Below, one piece after another: positions 9,980 through 17,800 of a DNA stretch of 26,120 nt. Source of the DNA: BA4 sp044376575 (GTDB taxonomy: Bacteria > Bacteroidota > Bacteroidia > CAIKAF01); NCBI GenBank assembly GCA_044376575.1, contig JBILKR010000025.1, positions 1 to 26,120 of the forward strand. The letters run 5' to 3'. A model generated the notes under the pieces. The model had not been told where the DNA came from, searched no databases, and worked only from the letters and a program-made list of their open reading frames with translations. The stretch's first letter is position 1. Each line of letters begins with the position of its first letter. A program made the position numbers and the translations under genes.

Positions 9980-10171
9980 TCAGAATAAGGTTTTATACAA
10001 CAACTTCATGGTTTCACTAAACAAGGAATCCATGGCAAAAACAACCACAGCTATGAGCAGTGAAGCCACAAGCACAATTACAGAACTACCCTGAAGTTCA
10101 TTCCATGTAGGCCATGAAACTTTGTTCATCAGTTCATCTATGCTTTCTTGTATATAGTTTTTAATCTTCAT
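9980..10171 (-). CDS. secE: Preprotein translocase subunit SecE
   Basis: SecE is the small essential subunit that clamps the two halves of the SecY channel in the inner membrane. It has 63 residues, the short one-span form common outside Enterobacteria. The N-terminal amphipathic part (NYIQESIDELMNKVSWPTW) has the typical V-x-W-P motif and is followed by one membrane segment at about residues 29-50 (SSVIVLVASLLIAVVVFAM). It lies between tRNA-Trp and nusG, its usual place. No canonical promoter was found upstream. Confidence 0.97.
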   Translation of the reverse strand: MKIKNYIQESIDELMNKVSWPTWNELQGSSVIVLVASLLIAVVVFAMDSLFSETMKLLYKTLF

Positions 10172-10185
10172 TTATTCTTTTATTG

Positions 10186-10256
10186 CACGGGTGGAGAGAT
10201 TCGAACTCCCATCAACGGTTTTGGAGACCGCTATTCTACCCTTGAACTACACCCGT
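10186..10256 (-). tRNA. trnW: tRNA-Trp (anticodon CCA)
   Basis: The 71-nt cloverleaf has a perfect seven-pair acceptor stem (ACGGGTG with CACCCGT), discriminator G, an anticodon stem GCGGT/ACCGT and loop CTCCAAA giving anticodon CCA. The 3' CCA is not encoded. It sits between tuf and secE, its typical place in Bacteroidota. The tuf terminator separates it from tuf. Confidence 0.96.
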
Positions 10257-10290
10257 TTATATTTGTTCAAAGAACCTACGGTCTCTTTGA

Positions 10291-10337
10291 TAAAAAAACA
10301 TTTGGGTTGCCGAATAAATCGGCAACCCTGTATGTTT
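10291..10337 (-). terminator. Rho-independent terminator downstream of tuf
   Basis: A perfect ten-base stem pairs 10304-10313 with 10319-10328 around a five-base loop. It is extended by a second six-base pairing (10297-10302 with 10332-10337). On the minus strand it is followed four bases later by seven T. It begins three bases past the tuf stop and should end much of the tuf transcript before tRNA-Trp and secE. Confidence 0.8.
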
Positions 10338-10339
10338 AA

Positions 10340-11527
10340 TTATTTCAAGATTTCAGTTACCTGTCCGGCACCTACTGTTCTACCACCTTCACGGATAGCG
10401 AAACGTAATCCTTTATCCATGGCAACCGGAACAATCAACTCAACAGTGATTGTAACGTTATCACCTGGCATTACCATTTCGCGACCTTCTGGTAAAGTAA
10501 TTTCACCAGTTACGTCAGTTGTACGCAAGTAAAACTGAGGACGGTATTTATTATGGAATGGAGTGTGACGTCCACCTTCTTCTTTCTTCAATACGTAAAT
10601 TTCAGCTTTGAAATTAGTATGAGGAGTGATTGAACCTGGCTTAGCAATAACCATTCCGCGACGGATTTGATTTTTGTCAACACCACGTAATAACAAACCT
10701 ACGTTATCACCGGCTTCACCACGGTCAAGTAATTTACGGAACATTTCTACTCCTGTAACTACTGATTTCATTCTTTCTTCCTGCATTCCCATGATTTCAA
10801 CCTCTTCACCTACGTTCACAACACCTGTTTCGATACGACCTGTAGCAACAGTTCCACGACCAGTGATTGAGAATACGTCTTCAACTGGCATCAAGAATGG
10901 CTTGTCAACTTCACGTGGAGGAAGTGGAACGAAAGAATCAACCTGAGCCATTAATTCTTTAACAGTGTTAACCCACTTCTCTTCTCCGTTCAATGCACCA
11001 AGTGCAGAACCACGAACGATTGGAGTATTATCACCATCAAACTGATAGAAGCTTAATAAATCACGGATTTCCATTTCTACCAAATCCAATAATTCAGCAT
11101 CTTCAACCATGTCAACCTTATTCATAAACACAACAATCTTAGGTACACCTACCTGGCGTGCCAAAAGGATGTGCTCGCGTGTTTGTGGCATAGGTCCGTC
11201 AGTAGAAGCAACCACTAGGATTGCACCATCCATCTGGGCAGCACCTGTAACCATGTTTTTCACATAGTCAGCGTGACCAGGACAGTCAACGTGAGCATAG
11301 TGACGGTTAGCTGTTTCATATTCAACGTGCGAAGTATTAATTGTAATACCACGCTCTTTTTCTTCCGGAGCGTTATCAATAGAAGAGAAATCTCTTACTT
11401 GCGCCAATCCTTCTTTAGCAAGAACTGAAGTAATTGCTGCTGTAAGAGTTGTCTTACCATGGTCAACGTGACCGATTGTTCCGATGTTTACGTGGGGTTT
11501 AGACCTCACAAAACTTTCTTTTGCCAT
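10340..11527 (-). CDS. tuf: Translation elongation factor Tu
   Basis: EF-Tu is the GTPase that delivers aminoacyl-tRNA to the ribosomal A site. It has 395 residues, full length. The start MAKESFVRSKPHVNIGTIG is the ATG at 11527. GTPase motifs in order are G1 GHVDHGKT (residues 19-26), the switch I segment ending RGITINTSHV, G3 DCPGH, G4 NKVD and G5 GSALGAL. Domain 2 includes SITGRGTVATGRIETGVV and domain 3 ends FAIREGGRTVGAGQVTEI. The gene lies directly downstream of four tRNA genes, including two tRNA-Thr, and is presumably processed from the same transcript. No promoter was seen between tRNA-Thr(GGT) and tuf. Confidence 0.99.
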   Translation of the reverse strand: MAKESFVRSKPHVNIGTIGHVDHGKTTLTAAITSVLAKEGLAQVRDFSSIDNAPEEKERGITINTSHVEYETANRHYAHVDCPGHADYVKNMVTGAAQMDGAILVVASTDGPMPQTREHILLARQVGVPKIVVFMNKVDMVEDAELLDLVEMEIRDLLSFYQFDGDNTPIVRGSALGALNGEEKWVNTVKELMAQVDSFVPLPPREVDKPFLMPVEDVFSITGRGTVATGRIETGVVNVGEEVEIMGMQEERMKSVVTGVEMFRKLLDRGEAGDNVGLLLRGVDKNQIRRGMVIAKPGSITPHTNFKAEIYVLKKEEGGRHTPFHNKYRPQFYLRTTDVTGEITLPEGREMVMPGDNVTITVELIVPVAMDKGLRFAIREGGRTVGAGQVTEILK

Positions 11528-11586
11528 TGTTGTAAAATTTAAGTTGTAATAATTAAGTTTAAAATTAAAATTTCAGTTTAAAGTCG

Positions 11587-11659
<73 letters not shown>

Positions 11660-11701
11660 TTGTCCACAGCTTGAAAAACCATGAATTCAAACCGTGTATT
11701 G

Positions 11702-11774
11702 AGCGGGAGACGGGACTCGAACCCGCGACATTTAGCTTGGAAGGCTAAAGCTCTACCAACTGAGCTACTCCCGC
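11702..11774 (-). tRNA. trnG: tRNA-Gly (anticodon TCC)
   Basis: The 73-nt cloverleaf has acceptor GCGGGAG with CTCCCGC, anticodon stem TTAGC/GCTAA and loop CTTCCAA giving anticodon TCC. No CCA is encoded. It is the third tRNA of the tuf operon cluster. Confidence 0.96.
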
Positions 11775-11791
11775 TTTAAAATTTTCAATAC

Positions 11792-11877
11792 TGGTGGGGA
11801 GAGCAGGATTCGAACCTACGAAGCGAATACGCAGCAGATTTACAGTCTGCCCCAGTTGGCCACTTTGGTATCTCCCC
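11792..11877 (-). tRNA. trnY: tRNA-Tyr (anticodon GTA), with variable arm
   Basis: This is a class II tRNA with a long variable arm. The acceptor is GGGGAGA with TCTCCCC, and the anticodon stem GCAGA/TCTGC encloses CTGTAAA, giving anticodon GTA. After discriminator A the gene encodes CCA (11792-11794), unlike the other tRNAs in this window. It is second in the cluster. Confidence 0.95.
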
Positions 11878-11896
11878 TATTATTTTCAAAGAACTG

Positions 11897-11969
11897 AGCC
11901 GGAGAAGGGACTCGAACCCCCGACCAGCTGATTACAAATCAGCTGCTCTACCAACTGAGCTACTCCGGC
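11897..11969 (-). tRNA. trnT: tRNA-Thr (anticodon TGT)
   Basis: The 73-nt cloverleaf has acceptor GCCGGAG with CTCCGGC, anticodon stem GCTGA/TCAGC and loop TTTGTAA giving anticodon TGT. No CCA is encoded. It is first in the tRNA-tuf operon, about 82 bases after the predicted transcription start. Confidence 0.96.
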
Positions 11970-12057
11970 AAAACATCAAATAAAGACCCCTAAAAACATA
12001 GTATTTTCAAGGTATTTACCCGACTTTCCCCCTGTCGTTTTTCACTTCAAAGGGCTG

Positions 12058-12087
12058 CAAATGTATGAAACATTTATTATATCACAA
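12058..12087 (-). promoter_or_regulatory. Promoter of the tRNA(Thr-Tyr-Gly-Thr)-tuf operon
   Basis: On the minus strand a -33 TTG (12085-12087) is separated by 19 bases from a perfect -7 box TACATTTG (12058-12065), matching the Bacteroidota consensus TTG-N(17-23)-TAnnTTTG. Transcription would start near 12051, leaving a leader of about 82 bases before the first tRNA. The leader contains a CGAC/GTCG stem but no recognised regulatory element. Confidence 0.72.
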
Positions 12088-12144
12088 AAATCTTGTGTAT
12101 TTTTTTTTGAAAGCCTTCAGTATTTTTAAAAAAATTTATACTAA

Positions 12145-12168
12145 GAAAAACTCCCTTTGGGGGATTTT
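12145..12168 (-). terminator. Probable terminator downstream of the rpsU-xer transcript
   Basis: On the minus strand a short hairpin (TCCC with GGGA plus three A-T pairs across one mismatch) is followed by five T. It lies 38 bases past the recombinase stop and just upstream of the tuf operon promoter, the right place to separate the two transcripts. The stem is short and imperfect, so strength is uncertain. Confidence 0.5.
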
Positions 12169-12205
12169 AACAAATTTCTGCCTTCAAAAATACAACTAAT
12201 ATTAT

Positions 12206-13105
12206 TTAATCTTCTGATTCCTTTGATCTTGGATGAGATTTCCGGTAAATCTGCTTTAGTTTTTCAAGCGAATTGTGTGTATAAACCTGAGTGGCCGCAA
12301 GACTCGCATGACCCAAAATCTCTTTAATGGCATTAAGATCAGCCCCTCTGTTGAGCATATGTGTGGCAAAAGTATGCCTGAGCACGTGCGGACTTTTTTT
12401 CTCAATGGTGGTTACGGCTGAAAGATAATGGGTAACCAGTTTGTAAATCGCACCGGGCGTCATCGGCTTACCTTTGGCTGTTATAAAAAGGAGCGGATGC
12501 GACAATCCTTCGGTTGCTTTACTCTGAATATATTTTTTAAATACATTTTCCAACACCGGACTCATAGGTATTAAACGCTCTTTATTTCTTTTTCCAAGCA
12601 CTTTGAGTACATGTAATTCCCAGTCAATATCTGATTCTTTTAATCCGAGCAACTCTGCCCTTCTTATCCCGGTAAAATAAAAAGTTTCAATAATGGTTTT
12701 ATCCCTGAGGCCTTCAAAATCATCAGAAAAAACAAGCTTATCAAGCAGATTATCCATTCCAGTTTCAGTAACAAAAGAAGGATTTCGCTTGGCAGATTTT
12801 GGGCCCTGAATACCTGTTACAGGGAGTTCTGTCATTTTTCCATTTTTTTGCAAGAATTTATAAAATGAACGAAGGGTAGATAATTTGCGATTAACAGATC
12901 GCGGGTTCATTTCTTCTTGCATAAGATGAACAATCCACGAACGGACATGAAAAAATTTGACAAGGGTTAGATCATCAATGGAATATTGTAAATGCAAAAA
13001 AACCTGAAATTGCTCCAGGTCTTTCATATAAGATGTTAGCGTATGATCAGAATACCTTTTTTCTGTTTGAAGATAATGCTTAAATAGATGAAGATAGTCT
13101 GCCAT
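12206..13105 (-). CDS. xerC: Tyrosine recombinase XerC/XerD type
   Basis: This is a site-specific tyrosine recombinase of the type that resolves chromosome dimers at dif. From the ATG at 13105 it has 299 residues, the usual Xer size. An in-frame TTG at 13120 would add five residues but ATG is preferred. An N-terminal SAM-like DNA-binding domain (about 1-95) precedes the catalytic domain. Catalytic residues seen are R148 in TGIRRAEL, K172 in LGKRNKER, H240 and R243 in HVLRHTFATH, H266 in LGHAS, and the nucleophile Y275 in TQVYTH. The gene follows rpsU by 23 bases, a neighbourhood I know as conserved in Bacteroidota. It is therefore more likely a housekeeping Xer protein than a mobile-element integrase. 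Whether it is XerC or XerD cannot be settled from this sequence. Confidence 0.93.
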   Translation of the reverse strand: MADYLHLFKHYLQTEKRYSDHTLTSYMKDLEQFQVFLHLQYSIDDLTLVKFFHVRSWIVHLMQEEMNPRSVNRKLSTLRSFYKFLQKNGKMTELPVTGIQGPKSAKRNPSFVTETGMDNLLDKLVFSDDFEGLRDKTIIETFYFTGIRRAELLGLKESDIDWELHVLKVLGKRNKERLIPMSPVLENVFKKYIQSKATEGLSHPLLFITAKGKPMTPGAIYKLVTHYLSAVTTIEKKSPHVLRHTFATHMLNRGADLNAIKEILGHASLAATQVYTHNSLEKLKQIYRKSHPRSKESED

Positions 13106-13128
13106 ATTTGCTAAACGCAAATATAGAA

Positions 13129-13323
13129 TTAACTGTTTTCTTCTCTCTTTAATTTTTCATGATAAGCAGCACGAATGACTGTATCACGACGGCGAACTGA
13201 CTTTTTAGTGTAACTCTGACGGTCACGCAATTGCTTAACTACAGCTGTTTTCTCAAATTTCTTTTTATACTTTTTGAGTGCTTTCTCAATGTTTTCGCCT
13301 TCTTTAATCGGAATAATCAACAT
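13129..13323 (-). CDS. rpsU: 30S ribosomal protein S21 (bS21)
   Basis: S21 is a small basic protein on the platform of the small subunit, near the 3' end of 16S rRNA; in Bacteroidota it is thought to help hide the anti-Shine-Dalgarno sequence. It has 64 residues, normal length. The sequence MLIIPIKEGENIEKALKKYK continues with a Lys/Arg-rich stretch and RRRDTVIRAAYHEKL, typical of the family. The ATG at 13323 is preceded by an A-rich leader of about 25 bases with no Shine-Dalgarno motif. It is transcribed from its own consensus promoter and probably cotranscribed with the recombinase gene. Confidence 0.97.
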   Translation of the reverse strand: MLIIPIKEGENIEKALKKYKKKFEKTAVVKQLRDRQSYTKKSVRRRDTVIRAAYHEKLKREENS

Positions 13324-13354
13324 ATTTTTTTATTCAATTTATTTTTACGGGTTG

Positions 13355-13385
13355 CAAATATATACAAACTTGTTGAAAGTTACAA
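13355..13385 (-). promoter_or_regulatory. Promoter of rpsU
   Basis: On the minus strand TTG (13383-13385) is followed after 20 bases by a perfect TATATTTG (13355-13362). The predicted start is near 13348, giving a leader of about 25 bases. It stands back to back with the tRNA-Arg promoter, the two TTG boxes being 19 bases apart. Confidence 0.75.
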
Positions 13386-13404
13386 AATATAATGCATGAA
13401 TATT

Positions 13405-13434
13405 TTGTTTAAATGTGGAGATGATGTATCTTTG
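13405..13434 (+). promoter_or_regulatory. Promoter of tRNA-Arg
   Basis: TTG (13405-13407) is followed after 19 bases by a perfect TATCTTTG (13427-13434). The predicted start lies near 13441, a few bases before the tRNA 5' end. It matches the Bacteroidota housekeeping promoter. Confidence 0.78.
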
Positions 13435-13444
13435 TGACCTGTTT

Positions 13445-13518
13445 GGCCCCGTAGCTTAATTGGATAGAGCATCTGACTACGGATCAGAAGGTTAGGAGTT
13501 CGACTCTCTTCGGGGTCA
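13445..13518 (+). tRNA. trnR: tRNA-Arg (anticodon ACG)
   Basis: The 74-nt cloverleaf has acceptor GGCCCCG with CGGGGTC (one G-T pair), discriminator A, anticodon stem TCTGA/TCAGA and loop CTACGGA giving anticodon ACG, which is normally edited to ICG and reads CGU/C/A. No CCA is encoded. It has its own promoter and terminator. Confidence 0.96.
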
Positions 13519-13527
13519 CATGATTGA

Positions 13528-13558
13528 AAAAACCTTGCATTGCAAGGTTTTTGTTTTT
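13528..13558 (+). terminator. Bidirectional terminator between tRNA-Arg and the CAP-domain gene
   Basis: A nine-base stem (13530-13538 with 13542-13550, loop ATT), extended by A-T pairs, is followed by a T-rich tract on the plus strand and by TTTTTT on the minus strand. It ends the tRNA-Arg transcript 10 bases past the tRNA and can also stop the convergent gene at 13581. Confidence 0.85.
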
Positions 13559-13580
13559 ATGGTTAAATGTAACCTTCTAA

Positions 13581-14204
13581 TTATTGATCAGAAAGCGGTG
13601 ATACCGGGTCTTCATCTTTAGGACACTTATCGCATGCGGCAAACAAATCGATGCCCCAAACTTTACCATCAGCTGAAATTCGAAATGCTGTTCCATGCAT
13701 ACCGTGATTTTTAGACAACATATTTTCATGATGATCCGGAGAGTCAATCCAAAGTTCTAATGAATGAACTGCAATATTATTGGCTATCTCATCGATGGTA
13801 TTTCCTATTCCGCTGTAATTGTATAATGCATTTTCCGCGCTACAGCTATATGGCGATTTGCCTCCGGCGGCATAATTGTAGCGATCGCCGGGATTTTCAC
13901 CTGTGAAGTTAGTCGTTCCTTTTTTTTGTATGTGAGAAAGGTTTTCATTGGTTTCCATCCACAAGTTATGATTATAAGATGCAATCCACAATGTTTCATT
14001 CCATCTCAATAGATGCCGACCTTTTTTCCGGCGATAATTATTTAACAACTGATGAAATTTGATTGCAGCCTGGCGTTCAATTTTACGGATAGAATCTGTT
14101 TCTGTTTTATTCAAAACGGAAGAAATTGAACGAATGGTTACCGGCTGAGCAGAAACGAGAGAACCTAAAAAGAGTATAAAAAAAATGATATTGATGTATT
14201 TCAT
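13581..14204 (-). CDS. Secreted CAP-domain (SCP/PR-1-like) protein
   Basis: This 207-residue protein has an N-terminal signal peptide (about 1-19, hydrophobic core IIFFILFLGSLVSA, cleavage probably before QP), so it is exported. A CAP domain covers about residues 45-190. Visible family motifs are the helix with NHNLWMETNENLSH, the SAENALYNY segment corresponding to the AEN motif, and ELWIDSPDHHENML, corresponding to W-x-x-SPGH-x-x-NM. Bacterial CAP proteins are secreted and mostly of unknown activity; some bind lipids or act at the envelope. The usual His and Glu of the CAP cavity appear to be present. No T9SS sorting tail is visible; the C terminus DEDPVSPLSDQ is acidic. It is monocistronic, with a promoter candidate at 14265-14296 and a shared terminator downstream. 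Confidence 0.85.
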   Translation of the reverse strand: MKYINIIFFILFLGSLVSAQPVTIRSISSVLNKTETDSIRKIERQAAIKFHQLLNNYRRKKGRHLLRWNETLWIASYNHNLWMETNENLSHIQKKGTTNFTGENPGDRYNYAAGGKSPYSCSAENALYNYSGIGNTIDEIANNIAVHSLELWIDSPDHHENMLSKNHGMHGTAFRISADGKVWGIDLFAACDKCPKDEDPVSPLSDQ

Positions 14205-14264
14205 AAATGAACTGTTGTTTGAAGATAGTCAAACGAAAACTTAGAATGTTTTATTTTACAAATT

Positions 14265-14296
14265 CAAAATTATAAGTTCAGGAGAGTAAATAGCAA
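14265..14296 (-). promoter_or_regulatory. Candidate promoter of the CAP-domain gene
   Basis: On the minus strand TTG (14294-14296) and TAATTTTG (14265-14272) are 21 bases apart, fitting the Bacteroidota consensus. The leader would be about 55 bases. The TTG lies exactly at the edge of the tandem repeat array. The region is AT-rich, so a chance match is possible. Confidence 0.5.
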
Positions 14297-14774
14297 AGTT
14301 GTAAACTATAATTACCTAAAACTCAAAAGTGACGCTTTCGCTTAACACTTGCGGAAACGATGGAACATTATATTGTTTGGTGAAAACACCAACCAAAAGC
14401 AAAGTTGTAAACTATAATTACCTAAAACTCACAAGTGACGCTTCGCTTAACACTTGTGGAAACGAAGGAGCATTATATTGTTTGGTGAAAACACCAACCA
14501 AAATCAAAGTTGTAAACTTTAATTACCTAAAACTCACAAGTGACGCTTTCGCTTAACACTTGCGGAAACGAACGAACATTATATTGTTTGGTGAAAACAC
14601 GAACCAAAAGCAATGTTGTAAACTATAATTACCAAAACTCACAAGTGACGCTTCGCTTAACACTTGTGGAAACGAAGGAGCATTATATTGTTTGGTGAAA
14701 ACACCAACCAAAATCAAAATTGTAAGCTTTAATTACCTGAAACCCACAAGTGACAATTTCGCTTAACACTTGCG
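14294..14774. repeat. Tandem array of about 4.6 units of 104-106 bp, alternating A and B types
   Basis: Units lie at 14294-14399 (106 bp), 14400-14504 (105), 14505-14610 (106), 14611-14714 (104) and a partial unit at 14715-14774 (60). Units 1 and 3 share A-type features (GCTTTCGC, CACTTGCGG, ending CCAAAAG). Units 2 and 4 share B-type features (GCTTCGC, CACTTGTGG, AAGGAGC, ending CCAAAAT). The real period is therefore a dimer of about 210 bp. Each unit has a palindrome CACAAGTG...CACTTGTG (perfect in B units) and a hairpin TTGGTG-AAAA-CACCAA (broken in unit 3). There are no unique spacers, so it is not CRISPR. Confidence 0.95.
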
Positions 14775-14826
14775 ATAGCTCATTGATTTGTATGATAAAA
14801 ATCAGTATTTACTCTTCAGATAATCC

Positions 14827-14834
14827 TATATTTG
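14827..14834 (+). promoter_or_regulatory. -7 box upstream of the giant surface protein gene
   Basis: A perfect TATATTTG lies 31 bases before the start codon. No TTG was found 17-23 bases upstream, so this is half a consensus promoter. Expression may depend on an activator or on the adjoining repeats. Confidence 0.45.
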
Positions 14835-14865
14835 TGCTAAATACATTACTATAAAAAACTTTTTT

Positions 14866-17800
14866 ATGAAGAAATTCATATTGATATTTAGTTCATTTCT
14901 TACCCTTACCCTAACTTTTGCTCAGGCTCCTTCTTATGTTCCTACCAACGGACTGGTGGGCTGGTGGCCGTTTAACGGAAATGCTAATGATGAGAGCGGG
15001 AATGGGAATAACGGGGTAGTGAATGGTGCAATATTAACTACTGATAGATTTAATGCAAATAATTCTGCTTATAATTTACCCAATCTAAACGATTATATAG
15101 ATGTTATAAACCCCTCTCCAATATACAATGGAAATGCAATAACAATTTCATTTTGGATGAAATTCCCATTACAATATAATTATAGCACAATATTTCTTGT
15201 GAAAAATGGAATACCTTATACAAATGGATTTTCAATTAGTATTGATCAAAATGATGCTGCATATGGTCCTAACAACTATCAAGTTAATTTTTTAATTGGT
15301 TCAACTAGTTGTTCATTTACTACAAATCAAAATGAACTAGGTACATGGGCAAACATTTCAGGTGTTTATGATGGTAATAGTATAAATTTATATTTAAATA
15401 ATGTACTAAAATCTACTGTTAATTATTCTTCGAACATTATATCTTCAGATGGAAACCTTCTTTTTGCTGATTGGGATAATCCTTCTCCTCCCTCTACATC
15501 TGATAGAAACCTTGATGACATCGGTATTTGGAATCGCGCCCTTACACCTCAGGAAATTCAGAATTTATTTAACTCCTGCAGTTTAACTATCAATCCGTTT
15601 GTGGATGATACCCTTTCCATCTGTGGCTCTGGTGATACCCTCAACGCAGGCAGCGGATTTACTTCATACCTTTGGAACACTGGAGATGTAACACAAAAAA
15701 TATACGCCAACCAGTCAGGCAAATATACTGTTACAGTTACAGATGCCAATGGTTGTACCGCATCAGATGAGATATTGGTTAGCATTGTTGAGCCTCAGAT
15801 TTTTCCATCAGATGCCACCATCTGTGAGGGAGACGCAATCAGCCTGATGGCTTTTTCAAATATTGCAACGCCTTGCGTCTCTCCTCTGCCGGCTAGTCTG
15901 CAAAACGGATTGGTAGCTTTTTATCCATTCTGCGGTAACGCAAATGACATCAGCAGCAACGGATATCATGGCACCGCCACAAACGTTACCCAAACGTATG
16001 ACCGTTACGGATATCCCAACAGTGCATATCAGTTTAACGGAACAAACAGCGAAATATTTATTAATCATACCATGTTTAATCCCGGTTGGACAAACATGAC
16101 CATCAATGGATGGATTTCTCTTAATGGAGTTTCAAACAGCAATAATATAAATTTTGCACATACCCTTTTCAATACCAGCGGACCCAACGGAATGAAAATG
16201 AGTATCAACTCAGGTAACTCCGGGAAATATCATTTATCTGTTGGAAGCGGCACTCCCGCCAGTTCATTTGATGTATTAAATGCTGTCTCTGATACCATCG
16301 CAAATGATTTATACTGGACCAACTTCACATTGATGAAATCAGCAGATACATTTAAGCTATACATCGGTGATGTATTGGATACCATGTGGATTTCAACTAC
16401 ACCTATTCAGTCTTATCTGTATAAATTATACTTAGGCAGAACAGATCCTTCCTTACCTGCTGAAGTATTTAAAGGCACTATGGATGATATTGGTATCTGG
16501 AACCGAAAGCTGAGTATTCAGGAAATTAAGCAATTGTACATGTATGATTTCACAACATTTGACTGGTCAACAGGAGATACTACTTCATCCATTGATGTAT
16601 CTCCCGCAACAAGTACGGTATATTCAGTAATTGTGAGCAATGGAGTTACATCATGTACCGTTACGTCAAGCATTACTGTGAGTATTCCTACAGCAACCAT
16701 TACTCCATCCGGACCAACAACATTTTGTGCAGGAGACAGTGTGATACTTTACGCCAACAATGCACCAAACAATACATACCAGTGGCAATTGAACGGGAAC
16801 AATATTAACGGCGCCAATGATTCAGTTTTTGTAGCCGATGCAACTGGCAATTACAGTGTAATTGTTACCAATGCGAACGGTTGTACAGAAACTTCAACAG
16901 CAACGTCAGTAACAGTAAATCCTTTACCTAATGCAACAGTTACAGCTTCCGGTACAACAACATTTTGTGACGGAAATTCAGTCGTACTGACAGCAGAGCC
17001 TGGGTTGAATTATCTATGGACTAACTCATTAACAACTCAGTCAATTACCGTATCACAATCAGGAACGTATAAGGTAACAGTTACTGATGCTAACAGTTGT
17101 TCGAGCACATCACTTGCAACAGTGGTGACGGTGAATCCCAATCCTGTCGCTAGTGTTACTACGATAGGAAATACTGTATTTTGTCAGGGAGGCAGTGTTA
17201 CACTTGAAGGCCCGCCTAACTTAAACTATACATGGAGCAACAGTGAAACAACACAAAATACTATTATTACGCAAACAGGAAATTACTCTTTGATTGTTAC
17301 AGATGCGAACAACTGTTCTGATACATCAACAGCAATTACTGTTACGGTTAATGCCAATCCAGTAGCCACCATAACTCCTTCAGGCCCCACCACATTCTGC
17401 AGTGGAAATACAGTTTCTTTTCAATCTAGCGCAGGTGTATCCTATTACTGGAGTACAGGAGAAACAACGCAAAATATTAGTGTTGGGCTATCAGATACCA
17501 TTTGGGTTGTCGTAACCGATTTTAATAACTGCTCTGATACATCTGCAGTAAGTTTTGTAGTTGTTAATCCATTACCCAATGCGACAATTACACCATCCGG
17601 TCCTTTATCATTCTGTACAGGAGGAAATGTTACTCTTGATGCACAAAGTGGTCTTTCGTATCAATGGAGTACGGGAAGCATTGCGTCATCAATTACTGTG
17701 AGTTCAAGCGGTAATTATGTAGTTACAGTAACTGATGCAAACAACTGTGTAAATACCTCCACTGCAACTACAGTTACAGTTAACAGTTTACCTGTAGTTT

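Larger units (their letters stand above)
14205..14865. other. Gene-free stretch with promoters and a tandem repeat array
   Basis: This 661-bp interval separates two divergent genes for secreted proteins. It holds the CAP-gene promoter candidate, the 105-bp repeat array (14294-14774) and the -7 box of the giant gene. A 75-codon open frame at 14329-14556 arises from the repeats and is not credited as a gene, because the unit length is not a constant multiple of three. Confidence 0.8.

Noticed and set aside
11977..12010. Weaker promoter candidate (TTTATTTG with distant TTG) directly before tRNA-Thr(TGT)
   Set aside because: It has a mismatch in the -7 box and 23-base spacing; the perfect match at 12058-12087 is a better candidate.
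12206..13105. Recombinase as a phage or transposon integrase
   Set aside because: Its size, motifs and position next to rpsU fit the conserved chromosomal Xer gene; there are no flanking repeats or phage genes.
13106..13125. TATATTTG promoter-like box (13118-13125) and TTG start (13120) just before the xer gene
   Set aside because: No TTG lies 17-23 bases upstream and the box overlaps the region right after the rpsU stop; cotranscription with rpsU and the ATG at 13105 are simpler.
13445..13518. tRNA-Arg as an integration site for a genomic island covering 13581-23269
   Set aside because: No repeat of the tRNA 3' end was seen at the far boundary, and no integrase lies next to it in the block; the nearby recombinase is of housekeeping Xer type.
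14329..14556. Open frame of 75 codons through the tandem repeats
   Set aside because: It exists only because two units happen to stay in frame; unit lengths of 104 and 106 break the frame in other copies, and there is no supported start or signal.
14294..14774. CRISPR array
   Set aside because: Units are about 105 bp, contiguous and repeated along their whole length; there are no unique spacers and no cas genes.
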